A stretch of DNA of 64,000 bases from Nectonema munidae. Lineage: Eukaryota; Nematomorpha; Nectonematoida; Nectonematidae. Positions 1 to 11,708 of the stretch are shown piece after piece. The DNA is taken from assembly GCA_030549495.1 (NCBI GenBank), contig JAUIRK010001052.1, positions 1,612,001 through 1,676,000 on the forward strand, read 5' to 3'. The first letter of the stretch is position 1. Each line of letters starts with the position of its first letter. A model generated the notes under the pieces. The model saw nothing but the letters and a program-made list of their open reading frames with translations, was not told where the DNA came from and ran no database searches. The position numbers and the translations under genes are program-made.

Positions 1-600
1 AAAGTCTCAGTTTTTGAGATAATATAAAAACGAATAGAAATATCATATAATTTAAAAAAATTGTTTGAAAATGTAAAAAAATACATTCTTGTTTCGCCTT
101 AAAATTTGACGTCCATTTTTGGATCATTGGACCATAGACACGTAGAGTTACAATGCCACAACTAGATTTGTGCATTCATTCCTCATGCGCCATTCAGCCC
201 GAAAGTTGAAACCATGAGGCTTATGATCTATGCAAACAGATAACCACACAACATTCGAATGCTTGCATCATTTAGAACGATCATCAATGATATCCGCTTA
301 TAATTTGTTGCGATTATATAAAACGTTTCATTACTAATATTATTTATCTTTTATGGTATAGAAATACACTTGAATGAATGTATTGTTATTTTATCCATTT
401 TACTTTTCAATAAAATATTATTTAAAATTTTATTTCCATTACTAGTATAACTTTCCATCAGTTTTATTGTTGATTTGTGATTTGACCAGTCGTTATTATT
501 TTTGATTCTTGTTTTTAGTATTTTGCGTTTCCACTTTTTGCCTCCATTATTCGTTTTTATTTGCGCTCCCATTATTCCGTTTTGGAAAATGAGTGAAGTT
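1..600. other. gene-free AT-rich DNA
   Basis: No coding similarity is recognised. The stretch ends where the decayed piggyBac gene begins. A 96-codon open frame on the minus strand (351-641) has a lysine/asparagine-rich composition typical of chance frames in AT-rich DNA. Confidence 0.5.
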
Positions 601-1740
601 GTTTTATCATTTGAAAAAGCATGGAGAAAAGTGGTACTCAAAGCATTATAAATTTCCCTCCTGATTCAGTCATGGTCTCCGATGAAGAGATGAAGAGACT
701 TTAAAAGATTTTTGCGGTAAATTCGAAATTGAGTGCAAAGATTTATCCAAATCCACAAAAAAGAAAAATCGTTTGTTCGATGGAAAAAAAAGAACTTGAA
801 CCTGGCAGGCTCATCTGAAGATCACATTCCTGAGCCTTTAGACTCTGTCTCTTCAGTCTCTGTCTTCTTTTGAAATTTTTACAATGTTTTGTGAGGAGGA
901 TTTTTTTGAAAGTGTCGTTAGCATGACGAATAAGTATGCCCAAGAAGATAAAAACAATCATGATTTTTAACAAACGTGGAAGAAATCAAATTTTTTTGGC
1001 ATTTTGTTTTTGTCTTGTTACAACAATCGTCCTAGTGAGAAAATGTTCTGCTCAAAGTCTCCAGATGTGCATTGTCCTTTAGTAGAAGGTGTCATGAGTA
1101 GAAATAGGTTTCAACAAGTAAAATATTTTATACATTTTTGTGATAATAAGAATCTGAAAGAAGATAAACTTTTCAAAGTGAAATTTCTTATAGAATATTT
1201 CAATAAAAAAGCATCACTGTTGGGTTTTTTAGTCAGCACTTATCCATTTATGAAAGAATGATTGAATACTATGCTAGAAACTCCCTAAAAATGTTTATAA
1301 ATGGTAAACCTATAAGGCCTGGCGTTTGTCTTCAAATGAAGGTTTTACCTTCCGGTATGATATTTATAGCGGAAAGTTAGGTGACAAGGGTGATAGAGCA
1401 AGAGATCTGAATTTAGGTGGCTCTGCTGTTTTGGAACTTTCAAAAGATGTACCTTCACCGAAAAAACACACTTTTTGTTTTGACAGCTTTTTTACATCGT
1501 ATTATCTACTCAAGAAGTTAAATACAAAAGGATTTAGACCTCTTGGAACACTGAGACAAAATAGAATTTTAAATTGCTCTTTGCTAGATGTTAAAAAATG
1601 GAGAAAAAAACTAGAGGGTTTATGACTTTGCTTCCGATGATGAAGTTATTTTTTTGAGATGGTTTTACCGTTGAAGTCTGTTCAAAAATGGTCGAAACAT
1701 GAAAAGAAAAAAGTAAATGTTACTCAGCCATTTTTATTTT
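600..1740 (+). pseudogene. decayed piggyBac transposase (PGBD-like)
   Basis: Remnant of a piggyBac (DDE_Tnp_1_7) transposase, the enzyme that cuts and pastes TTAA-flanked elements. Pieces appear in family order. About 870-960 reads like the N-terminal segment ending in 'TNKYA'. Then 1004-1261 carries EGVMSRNRFQQVKYFIHFCD, the hallmark MSRNRF block. About 1260-1330 encodes the 'RNSLKMFINGKPIRPG' block in another frame. 1326-1625 carries GFTFRYDIYSGK, LGGSAVLELSKDVPSP and CFDSFFTSYYLLKKL, which includes the second catalytic Asp. A shifted tail resembling 'DFASDDEVIF' and 'KVNVTQPF' runs to about 1735. At least four frame changes or stops separate the blocks, and the C-terminal Cys-rich region is missing. 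The residues differ clearly from the other piggyBac copies in this window, so this is a separate family. Element ends and TTAA sites were not located. Confidence 0.82.
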
Positions 1741-1847
1741 ATTTTCCCATTGATCCAATTTTGGACATCGAGAAATAATAAGTAAAATTTTTTTATTAAT
1801 AAAAAATAATTTAAATAGTATAAGATTGAAAAATTTCAATTTTTTTC

Positions 1848-3360
1848 TTATAATTTTATTTCTACAAGTTTTGGGATTAAACGCGTTTCTCCAAAACAGT
1901 CTGCTGTTATCATAAAATCGTTTGCCTCTGTATCTTCAAAGTTTCTCCACAAAAATCTATGCGTGTGCCATTCTAAAGGGGTTGTTTTAATCGCGTGATA
2001 TATTTTACTGATATCACCAATATAAACGTGTTTGTACTCTCGAAATCTAATCAAAACTCCAAATAAATTGTTCATTAAATGTGTACGTACCTTTATATAA
2101 AAAATCATTTAATGTATGTCTTTAAATGTTGCTGATGAATCGAAGACTATTCTTAAAACAGTTGTTAATACAGTCTGGTTTCAAGACTTCTCTGTGAGGA
2201 ACATAAAAAATTGGGCCGTTCCAACTTTTTCGTTTATTTTAAACGTCTAAAAGCATACTCTCTGTTATAAGGCAATTCATTTGGATCTCGTTTCCATGGA
2301 TAACTTACTGTCCATTTTTTTTATTTAATTAATCTAAAACTAATTAGTTACTCTAAAGTGAAAAGTTTTCTCATTTGTACTTTCTTCGTTATCCTCCGCT
2401 AATTTACCTCACATTATTTTACCAAGCATTGATACTGAAAGTACTAAATTGTTATAACTGTTCTGTGGTAATGGATGAAGTGATGCATAGTCGGCTCTTA
2501 ACTAAAGTACAATGCTACTTTTGAGAGACTTTGCCAATTTTTCCTTCGGGACACTTTCTATATAAGAAGAAATGCTATCAACACGATAAGCTCTCACTAT
2601 TTGCACGTTATTGTATCTATCCATGAGAGGAACTTCATTCATACCTTTTTCATCTTAATTCTTTGTTTTCATCACACAAAGTTATGAAGTTCATATTATG
2701 CATAGCAAAAATTTGAATTTTCATTTTTTCTGCAACTTCATTTTTAATGAATGAAATTATAGAGCACTATCAAATAAAATACTTATTCTACAAAAATTGC
2801 GTAAATAAATTCCCTTCAATTATATATGTATCAATGTGTGTCCACTTCTAAAAAAATTTTGATTATAGCTTAACTGTTACTGATCAAATGTCAGGCATTG
2901 AAGAATGATGGAATAATTTGCAATTACCTAACCCACATACATTTTTGTTCAAACAATTATTAACACTATGATTAACTCTAAAACATGAAGAACAAAAGTT
3001 CCCCTTCAATGAAAATTCTTTGCGTGTTTCCAAACTTGGGTTCAAGAATGATTTGCAATATTTGTTAAATGAGTGTTACTGTTATGCCCCATGCATCATT
3101 ATTTTTAATTCTTCTACAAGAATAATGTTCCAAGAAGGAACACTAAATGTGTTGGGTTTAAATTAACTTGTCAAATTAATACGATGTTTATTTTTGGCTG
3201 TGTCATTTGATGAGTTATATTTGAACATATCTAATTCGTTTGTTAAAAAAATCCAAAAGTTTTTTAAATTTATCGTTTTTATTAGAATTACAAAACATTC
3301 TAACCCAGCTTAATTTTGCTTCAAGAGGAAGTTTTTCTTCAATTTGAACTTTTTATTTCA
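1848..3360 (-). mobile_element. BEL/Pao LTR retrotransposon fossil (partial)
   Basis: Fossil fragment of a BEL/Pao retrotransposon on the minus strand. Reading from high to low coordinates, the parts are a gag-like segment (about 3360-3200), a gag zinc-knuckle region (about 3060-2880), a region near the protease (about 2680-2480) and the start of the reverse transcriptase (about 2330-1850). The RT block has the Pao-type arrangement 'GVLIRFREY ... DISKIYHAIK ... RFLWRN'. The rest of pol and both LTRs are not recognised. It is broken in many places and looks old. Confidence 0.72.
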
Positions 3361-5636
3361 TGACCTAAATTCAAAGAATTTTTTAAAAGATCGAAAATTT
3401 TCAAAATAAATGCCAGCAGGGGGGGGGGGGGGGTAAAGCCATCTTTCTTTCAAGATGCACAATACCTGATGGAAATAGATATTTAATTGATTGCCCACTT
3501 GCCAAATCCTTGATTCATTTTTAAAGGATCTTGTTTGCTTCTTTTCAGCATGAAGTAACAACTTTCCGCCCAATTAAGGAGAATATAAAATAAGAAAATT
3601 CTTAAATTTTATTAATAATATATGTGTTATATAGGATTATTCCTTGTAGTTAGCAGATTTGATTAACGGTATAACACAAGGCAGCCAATCCAAGATTAGT
3701 TTTGAACGTTTTGTGTCAATCGGATGCACGTTATTTACATTTCTGTGAATCGAACTAAATGAAAAACGAGAATTGTTTGTCGAATCCAAAAAAGTTCAAC
3801 AATTTTTTTCGAAAAATTAAGATTTTGGTGGGGTTTTCTTTCTGGATTTGTTAAATTTTCCATCACTTGTTGAGAACAGGGGCGATTTTAGGATAAAATG
3901 TGCCCCCTGGCGATTTTATAAGATTTATACTAAAATAATTTTTTTGTGAATATTTAATTTACAAAAGCGTTGACGAATGGCCTATATAAAGTATTGCTAG
4001 TATTACATAAAGAATATTTCCTTATATACTCTAAATCCCCCACACGTTGGAAACCACCGATTAAATAATAATTAGGGAAGGATATAAATCTAAAAAATTA
4101 TTCAAAGAACAAAAATTAAGTATAGGAAATTGATTAGTTGGCTCAAAGCTCTAAACCTTTACGCGTTTGTTAAAAGCGAAGTATATTTAATTAAAATGTT
4201 TTTTCACTTATCGGTATTGCATGCAGGGGAAAAACAATTTAACTGGACAAATAATAGAGATGTCATGAACCGGAACAACACCACACCTACCGTTCCGCGA
4301 ATAGGTCATCTGCCGAAGTTAATTTTAAATTATCTAACTACTTTGATAGTTAGTTCATTTGTTTATTCTTGTTTGTAAGTTAATCAAATGTGTCATTGCT
4401 AATTTTAGGTTAACTGATTGCAGCCTTTATTTATGCTTTCTCAATCGAATAATTAGATTAGTCGATATCAATTGATTTAAGCTCAATAGTTGAGAGATAA
4501 AGAGATTAATTTTGAATTATTATTATTTTTTGGCTTATAAGACGCATGATGAATTTTTGTATCTTTTTTTTTACAAAAAAATGTGTCTTATAGCTCAGTA
4601 TTTATGATATATAGATTTTATGACCCCTAATTTTTATAATAATACATGCTTTATACAAGTAGTTTAAATATATTATTGAAATTTTCTTTTTATATACTTT
4701 TTTACTTGAGTGGTATTCTTAAAAAATAAAAATTACTTTTGCTTTAGTCTAAATGTGTGTATATAAGCAATCAAATTTTAAGATTAATCTTGTCTTACGT
4801 CATTTTGTGATAATAGATTAAAAGAATTCATTTATATGATAATTGCATTATTATTATTATTAATTAATGCTAGAGACATGAACAAATATATAACATATAC
4901 ATTTTTATTACTAGTTTATCCAATTATTTCTTATAGGAATGATTTTTCTGCAATAAAAAATACTTAATTTCATTTCCTCAGCTGAACTTTTTCAGCATCA
5001 TCTGATGTGCAGTATAGATTTTAATATTTATGATCTAGTTGACTAATTTTTCTTCTATATTCATATTGTGCGTGTCCATTTCCTTTGACTTGTAGTTTTC
5101 TTTCTAGTAATAAATAGGAAATCACGCGTGGTAGTGTATTGTTATTTTCATTATTCTTCTATTCGTCACCAGAGTTGACATGGAAATTTATTGACTCTCA
5201 CTAAAGAATCTAAAATATAATTTCAATTTGCTATATATATTCTTTTCACGTTAGTGGTATTCTTTTTTCATACAAGTCTAGTAACCAGGAGAGTGACTGC
5301 AGCGCTAACTATCGGGGAGTGGAAACAAAGGACTACCTATAGGAAACACTTATTTCTGAATAGAGAAAAAGCTTATAAAAATACTTGGCAAAGCACAAAC
5401 AAAGAGGAGAATACGGGGAGGTGGGGATACTTGGTTCTCTTTCTTCAAACGACGATTTATCTATAATCACAATGAAAATGTGATAGTTTTTCCTATCATT
5501 TACCCTATTCGAGTATCGTTCGATATCGCGCATATAATACGACTCTTAAAATGTTCACCACAAAACACAATTTCACCATAAATCTTGATGAACTTCTATT
5601 TATTGAAAGCGTGATACTGATGGGATGAAAGCGACT
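3361..5636. other. intergenic, with possible DNA-transposon ends
   Basis: No gene is recognised. A run of about 14 G lies near 3420-3433. At 3872, CAGGGGCGATTTTAGG resembles the right terminus (read in reverse) of the hAT at 57413-59704, so it may be an isolated hAT end; no partner end or target duplication was found. At 4536-4600, an imperfect inverted pair (CTTATAAGACGCAT / ATGTGTCTTATAG) looks like a small pogo-type terminal remnant. The 82-codon open frame at 4130-4378 resembles no family I know. Confidence 0.4.
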
Positions 5637-5640
5637 CAAC

Positions 5641-5772
5641 TTTTTAGCCTAGTGATTTTATGCATCTTTTTACTTTTTAGCCTAGTGATTTTATGCATCT
5701 TTTTACTTTTTAGCCTAGTGATTTTATGCATCTTTTTACTTTTTAGCCTAGTGATTTTATGCATCTTTTTAA
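5641..5772 (+). repeat. 33-bp minisatellite, four near-identical units
   Basis: Four head-to-tail 33-bp units beginning TTTTTAGCCTAGTGATTTTA. Because 33 is a multiple of three, one plus-strand frame (5625-5816) stays open and encodes a hydrophobic 11-residue repeat, FSLVILCIFLL. I see no promoter, signal-peptide context or homologue, so the frame is probably a by-product of the repeat. Confidence 0.9.
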
Positions 5773-5816
5773 CTCAACAGATGTTTTCTTTTTATTTTTT
5801 GTACAATAATCTATAG

Positions 5817-6581
5817 TCCAAACTTCTGAAAACAGCCCTGGTAAAGTTGAACATCCATCTTCTCTTTTTGAGAAGAGGGATAAGAATCTTACAAATAATC
5901 GCGATTATTATATCACGCGAAGTGTATTAATCTTCACTCTTCTCATAGAGAGTAAGTATTATCGGTTCAAAATTATGAGACCTGAACAAATTGAATAAGA
6001 AGCATAGGTCTGAAATTGGCATTTGACAATCCTGCTTCACACTTACAATCTTCAGCTGGGAAGAAACCTGTGGATCAAGTGACGATCTCTTCAATTTGAT
6101 GGAATGAGCTTTGCGTTAACAATAACAACTGCGTGCATTCGTGTCTGTAAGATCATAGCGATTATCTCACCACCACTCCTCTTATGCTACAACAACCAGA
6201 TGTCATCGTACGCCATAATCATAAGCATTTGCTGATGCTTCAAAAATTGCCATCAGTGCATGCAACCTTGTTTTATTTTTGCTTGAGAATTAGCGTTTAA
6301 TAATTATTTATCTTCAAGGTAAACTCTTATTTTTCTTTCTGTCTATTCATTCACACTTTTTCGCTATTCATCTTGGCTGCTCCTAACCACGTGCACAACG
6401 CAATTTGCTAATTGTGTCAGCGTTATCAGAACAAACTTTGGCCTCTCACTGAAAATTTTATATACGTTGGGGTTGGAGCATATCAAGAACTCCCACCCCT
6501 TATTAGCTAGGGGTGGTTGCTCTTCATTAGAGCAAATTTTAGGGGGCATGTTCTTCAATGGATGATTAAGTGCTAAAAATG
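5817..6581. other. no recognised gene
   Basis: Unique-looking sequence, slightly richer in GC than its surroundings. A minus-strand 64-codon frame (6364-6558) contains the phrase NKGWEFLICSNPNV, which looks protein-like, but I cannot place it in a family. Confidence 0.35.
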
Positions 6582-6826
6582 TTTAGGTTTTTTATTTGAG
6601 TCTATAATTTAGTTTTTTATTTGAGTCTACAATTTAGTTTTTTATTTGAGTCTACAATTTAGTTTTTTATTTGAGTCTACAATTTAGTTTTTTATTTGAG
6701 TCTACAATTTAGTTTTTTATTTGAGTCTACAATTTAGTTTTTTATTTGAGTCTACAATTTAGTTTTTTATTTGAGTCTACAATTTAGTTTTTTATTTGAG
6801 TCTACAATTTAGTTTTTTATTTGCGT
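6582..6826. repeat. 25-bp tandem repeat, about 10 units
   Basis: Nearly perfect head-to-tail array of the unit TTTAGTTTTTTATTTGAGTC plus TACAA. The first and last units are the most divergent, as expected for array edges. There are no spacers, so it is a minisatellite and not a CRISPR array. Confidence 0.95.
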
Positions 6827-7347
6827 TTATTTTACAACAAACAAATGAATTTTGCATAAAAAATTTTCATATTAAATTGATTACATAATAAGCTCGCTCA
6901 AGGGGGGAGGGGGGGGGGGGTGATGTTGTTCAAGAGAATCTATCAGGGATGGATATTCATAAGTAGATAAATTGGGGGTCGAGTTTCTTCAGTTGTTACC
7001 ATTCGGCTCGAAGTTTTTTATATGCTCCTTGAAGTTTTGCTATCTTTGCTACATTCGTAGATCCAAAGCAGAGGCACACGTCAAAAATCAGGTGTCCGAA
7101 GGAGAGGGCAAAACTTTTTTTGAAAGAAAAAATCAATTTGTTTTATACGGTTAGTATTTTTTTTTTAAAATACCTGGATTAGAAAAGGATAAAGTTCCAA
7201 TAAAAGATACAGCTTAAGCCTGTTGTTCTGTCAGCTGTTCCTAGAAAAAATAACAAATCTTGAAGACTGACGGAACAATGAAGCATGGCTTTCTACGTAG
7301 CCCATGAGTACTATTTCTTTAACAGAATATTATATGCTGTAATATCA
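6827..7347. other. intergenic with G-run and possible hAT terminus
   Basis: A G-rich run at about 6901-6920 is followed at about 6943 by CAGGGATGGA. This matches the right terminus (reverse complement) of the hAT derivative at 7356-7625. No matching second end was found. The 60-codon plus-strand frame at 6972-7154 has no recognised similarity. Confidence 0.35.
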
Positions 7348-7355
7348 TACACGTG

Positions 7356-7625
7356 CAGTGGGGGTATACTAATATTATCAAAATATTTTACACATTTTAT
7401 TAGGGAAGAAATTTGAAAACGTATGTAAAATAAATGATTAAAATTATATTACAAAGTCTTTTCTTCTTTCTTTTTGCTTTGAAAATCGATCAATGACTTC
7501 ATCAATTTTGATTTCTATTTTAGGGTGGACTCCAACCTTAATTTTTCTTGAATAGATTGCTGGTGGGGAGAGGGGGGGGGGGTATGCATCCCCCTATCCC
7601 CCCCCCCCCTTTCGGTCCATCCCTG
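7356..7625. mobile_element. non-autonomous hAT element, 270 bp, perfect 8-bp TSD
   Basis: Begins CAGTGGGGGTA and ends GGTCCATCCCTG, with TACACGTG on both sides (7348-7355 and 7626-7633), the 8-bp target duplication typical of hAT. Inside, on the minus strand from about 7567 to a stop at 7444, it keeps the last 40 or so codons of a transposase, including KIDEVIDRFSKQKERRKDF, which matches the C-terminal end of ZMYM1-like hAT proteins. It is therefore an internally deleted hAT and not an unrelated MITE. G- and C-runs lie next to the right end. A second copy of this family is at 42824-43111. Confidence 0.93.
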
Positions 7626-7699
7626 TACACGTGATATAAGCTAGAAATTAGCCAAATGAGATCATTAGATTAGCTCATAAACCATCCAGGTCTTCTACA

Positions 7700-8560
7700 A
7701 GCGTAAAGGGGTGCTTGTCCATGCAACTCATGACAGCAACAAGGCCTATCCTGGCGCTTCTGAGTGTCACTCGAGCTGTTTCCTTTCTACATGCATCACT
7801 GCTAGAGCATCACGAATTGCTGTGGAGGACCCCGCCATCCACATGATATCCTCTTGTTGGGTGGGGCCACCTGAAGGGAGGGGGGGGGAGGGATGTCCAT
7901 GTTTAACATCTCTTCATAGTGTCACAAAACAGGTCATTATGTACAGAAGCTCTAAAGGGGATGTCATCAAGTGGATCCATCTTCTGCTAGTGATAATGCA
8001 GGCAGAATGGAAGTATAACAGCAGTAGTTGGTGATGGTTTTGCGTATAACATCACCCCATGCTGTCTTGATCATCTTCAATTCCAAGCGTACTGTCACTT
8101 TTAGGTATTTCTTTTTCACTCTCAGCACATCTGATGTAGTAGCGTGCCTGTACTTCCTCTAGTGGGCCTTGCAAATCCTCATGATTGCACAACAATCATT
8201 CATGCCTTTCTATTTTGCTGATAATACAAAAAAGTTGCTAGATTTCCAAAGTACGCGCACAAGCTCTCTTTGTCTCCTTTCATAAGGGTAGCGGCGTATA
8301 TGAAGTCAAGTTCAAGCTTTTGATGCAGTCGTTCATGGCTTATTTGTAATCCACCTGTCTTTCCATGAGAAGTGTGTTTGCTTATTCCACGCTTCTTGAA
8401 TCATTCCAACTTGCCACAAGAGTAGCTAAAGCATGTAATATGTATCTTCTTGCGAAGTGCTGTGCTTTATCCAACAACATCAGGTCAATGACAGGTTCAA
8501 CTCAAGATCAGATGTCACCAAAATCCATAATCATGATCTTCAAGCTTCATGTCCATTAAT
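7700..8560 (-). pseudogene. heavily decayed pogo/Tigger-type transposase
   Basis: This GC-richer patch reads on the minus strand as scattered pogo-like phrases. Around 8540-8380, in shifting frames, 'LLDKAQHFARR' resembles the second helix-turn-helix of Tigger/jerky proteins. Around 8110-8040, LKMIKTAWGDVIRKTITN resembles the segment near the end of the DDE domain ('aW..V...TI.nc'). The catalytic core between them is largely lost and stops are frequent. The assignment rests on short motifs; an unrelated decayed gene is possible. Confidence 0.42.
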
Positions 8561-11015
8561 AACAATCACTGCTTGTTAGAATATGACCAACTGTTTTCCG
8601 TCAACAGTTACATCCTATTCTTTAGCGAAGTAAGCAGCAATCTAACCATGAGATGCTTTGAATTAACCTATTGTGGACACACATTTCATGTTTTGCTTAT
8701 ACAGTTAAATCCTCGTGTCGTCCTTTATCCGCACTCGAGGCATTCATTTAAGGGTTAACACACAACAATATTTTTTCAGTTAAATGCACGCAAGATTTCA
8801 GAGAGAACTGCTTGTGCTACGTGGCAAACCTAAATAAGATCAACAAATAACGTTTTATATTATTGATCATAGCCGTCAAGGAACGGCTCTAATTAACAAT
8901 ATAATCTTGTGCAGCTGACCATGGCCGACTACCACGGCATATTTTAAGTCAAAGACCCTTTAATTTCCAAAATTTAGAGACGGAGTTCGACTTTGTAGCA
9001 GGCAGTATATCGACGAAAATTATATAGAGAAATTGGTTCCGAAGGAAGATGATGGGGAAACGAGTCTTGATAGTTTTATTAGAAGAATTTATTAGGTAAA
9101 ATGTTACCTTTTGGTTAAAAATTGGCTTCATATGTACGGCACATCGAATTATGTTTTCTTTTCAATTGGATTGTTTTTGAAAATCTCATCTTTTACACTT
9201 ATTACCCTGATTAAATTTTCTTTAGATCCAAAGAGAATTCATGTTTTGATTTTGCAATCATCAATGCCCATTTACTTTCATGGGGACTCATTTTTTTTAA
9301 TCGATTAACGTTCAAAACGTTTAGTTACCAATTGCTGCAACAAATAATAGTTCCTTTATTCATAGATATAGTATTCAGCTTTATTCATAATATAGCTTAG
9401 TAACCCTGTAAAATCGTAAGACAGTAATTTTCCCTGACTCTCAGAAGCACCTGGGAGCCACTACCCTTGACTTAGGAATTTGGGACCAAGAAGCAAATGC
9501 AGAAATGCATCAAGTAGAGTAAAATAGAGGGAAACGCTGGACAAAAACATTAAAAAAATTAGACAAAAAGTGAAAGGACGAATTTAAAATGAAAAAAGTC
9601 AGTTAAAGAATGAGAAAGTGAAATATATAATATATATATATAATACGTCCCCATTGTTAGAAATGAGAGAACACTCTTAAAAATTGCTATATTGCATATA
9701 ATGGAGATGAATTTTTATGGTATCATTAAAAAATGTTCTCATAGTAAAATAAAAAAGTTGATGTTTTTTTGTAAGTTTATTCTCATTTCTCTAAAGACAA
9801 AAAAATCAACTGAGCAAAGCACTTACAGTTTGTCATCACGAAACTTTTTGGGCGGTACAGAGAAATTTTGCTCTAGGCACCCCTGGAACCATTTCCATCC
9901 TAAATCACACTCAATTTTATAAAATATCATAATTTTATTATAAAACTTGATTAAATCAGGTTAAATTTATTTAACTCCAATCTAATCCGTTTTTTTGTTG
10001 TTTTTTCAACTAGCGCAAATTTTAGAAACGAGATAATGATTATAGTAGATTAGTTTTGAAGTTTTTACGTGCAACTACAAAATATATTTGATTCAATATT
10101 GCGTTATAGAGATAGAGAAAGTGCATGCTAGAAATGGCAAAACATAATTTGAAGTATACAGGCTTGCAGAAGTACGACCTACATTATTAAGCAAGGATCT
10201 TTCAACTAAAGAAACATACTTGTGCGCTCTCAACGTAAGTTCTCATTTCATTTCGCAATTCGATTCTTTGCTCTTTTTGTACACTCTTTAAACAATGTAG
10301 AATAGATCTCTGTACTTTGTCGCTTTTTACATGACTTTGGCGTTAAAGTCACTTTCACAGCTTATTCGTTTTTATGAAGTTAAAAATTAAATTTACTTTG
10401 TTAATTGAAAATTGGTCAAAAGTTAATTAAAGGTATACTAGTTTTTCAAATATAACTTTATAGTTAATAAAGTTAAAAACTTGAAATATAAAATATTATA
10501 TCTCGTTGTGTGTTATGTCAAAATATGTTGGTTTAGTTAAGTGAGAAGTTAGCGATTTAATGGAGTTAGTGTGAAAGAAGAGAAGAAAAACGAATACAAA
10601 TAAATAAAGTGACCTGGTGTGGTTAAAAGCGCATGTGTGTGGTGTGTGTGCAAGTAAATACATAAAGTGAGATTACTTGGTGAAAAGATAAAGAAAGCCT
10701 TGGGGAAAATGTATTAAAAGTGATGAATGAAGGTGAATTATAAAGCGGGGTAGAGGATTAAATAGTGTGTTAATTGCTAGATGTGTTATGTAGTGTGTGG
10801 TGGTTTCTAGTATGTCAATTTAGTTCTGATTGTGAATGTAAAGTGATTCAATAATAGAGACTGCAAAGGTCGAACTACTGATTAACATCATTCCAAATGT
10901 AAAGTCGACTTTTTCAATAAAGATTTTCTAACCTTTTACTTTTTTGTTTATCTTTTTTTTTTAGTTTTATCTCTCCTATTTCAATATGAGTACCGACTTC
11001 GTCTTATTCATTATA
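8561..11015. other. no supported gene; three weak exon-like stretches
   Basis: Mostly AT-rich unique sequence. Three short plus-strand stretches read like coding exons. 8978-9095 follows a pyrimidine-rich AG and encodes 38 residues including RQYIDENYIEKLVPKEDDGE before a stop. 9445-9522 follows a pyrimidine-rich AG and encodes LDLGIWDQEANAEMHQVE before a stop. 10162-10234 encodes LSKDLSTKETYLCALN and ends at CAAC|GTAAGT, a good donor. They share no recognised family and do not form one model, because two of them end in stops. A GT-rich tract (10620-10660) and an AATAAA near 10915 could belong to a 3' UTR. Everything here is inference. Confidence 0.2.
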
Positions 11016-11023
11016 CCTCTATC

Positions 11024-11700
11024 CAGTGGCGTAGCCATAAAAAAGTTGATAGGGGGCACAATTTAAAAAATTTAAAAACTCCTTTCATTGGAGAAATTTT
11101 CAAAAAATGAATCCAAAACATGCTGAAACATTAAAATATAACTTCATATTTTATTTCATCTCAAATTCAAACAAATTTATCAGTCTCTAAAAACACACAT
11201 TCATGAAAACTGAATTCTTGTACAATAATTAAAAAATACTTTAAATAATTGAAGCCTACGAGTTTTGTTTGCCAAAACTTTAAAAACTTCATCATAGTTA
11301 ATTGTTTGTGTATTCCCGTAAGTATGCCAACATTATGAGGTTACGCTTTCTATCAAGAATCATCGATGTCCTTTGATTGGATAAAATTCGTTTTAAAAAT
11401 GAAAAACTTCTTTCGCAAGAAGCAGTACTCACCCCAAATGTTAGGGCTCCTTAAAAATAAAACCATCTATAGATTTATATAAAAATATAATTAAAAATTA
11501 TGCTTATACCGACGTATAATTTGTACACATTTTTGATGGCATCTTTCATAGGGAAAATAATCAAAGGAACATCTTTGATGTTTTCTGATTTCTCATCAGT
11601 ACTGATATCGCATAATGTGCATGGGGGAGGGGGGGGGGGGCACCAAGAGGTACATGGAGGGGAGCACGGCCCCTCATGCCCCAGCCTAGCTACACAATTG
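11024..11700. mobile_element. internally deleted hAT, 677 bp, 8-bp TSD
   Basis: Starts CAGTGGCGTAGCCA. The right end, CTAGCTACACAATTG, is a decayed complement of that terminus. CCTCTATC flanks both sides (11016-11023 and 11701-11708), a perfect 8-bp duplication. On the minus strand, 11450 down to a stop at 11298 keeps the hAT C-terminal dimerisation motif STASCERSFSFLKRILSNQR followed by MLAYLREYTNN. The rest of the transposase is gone. A G-rich run lies near the right end at 11620-11640. Confidence 0.9.
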
Positions 11701-11708
11701 CCTCTATC

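Noticed and set aside
351-641. 96-codon minus-strand gene upstream of the piggyBac remnant
   Set aside because: Low-complexity Lys/Asn composition and no known motif; it overlaps the likely 5' region of the piggyBac gene on the other strand.
5625-5816. Small membrane protein gene
   Set aside because: The frame is created by a 33-bp tandem repeat; no homologue, promoter or signal context supports it.
6582-6826. CRISPR-like regular repeats
   Set aside because: Units are head to tail with no spacers, in a eukaryotic context; this is a minisatellite.
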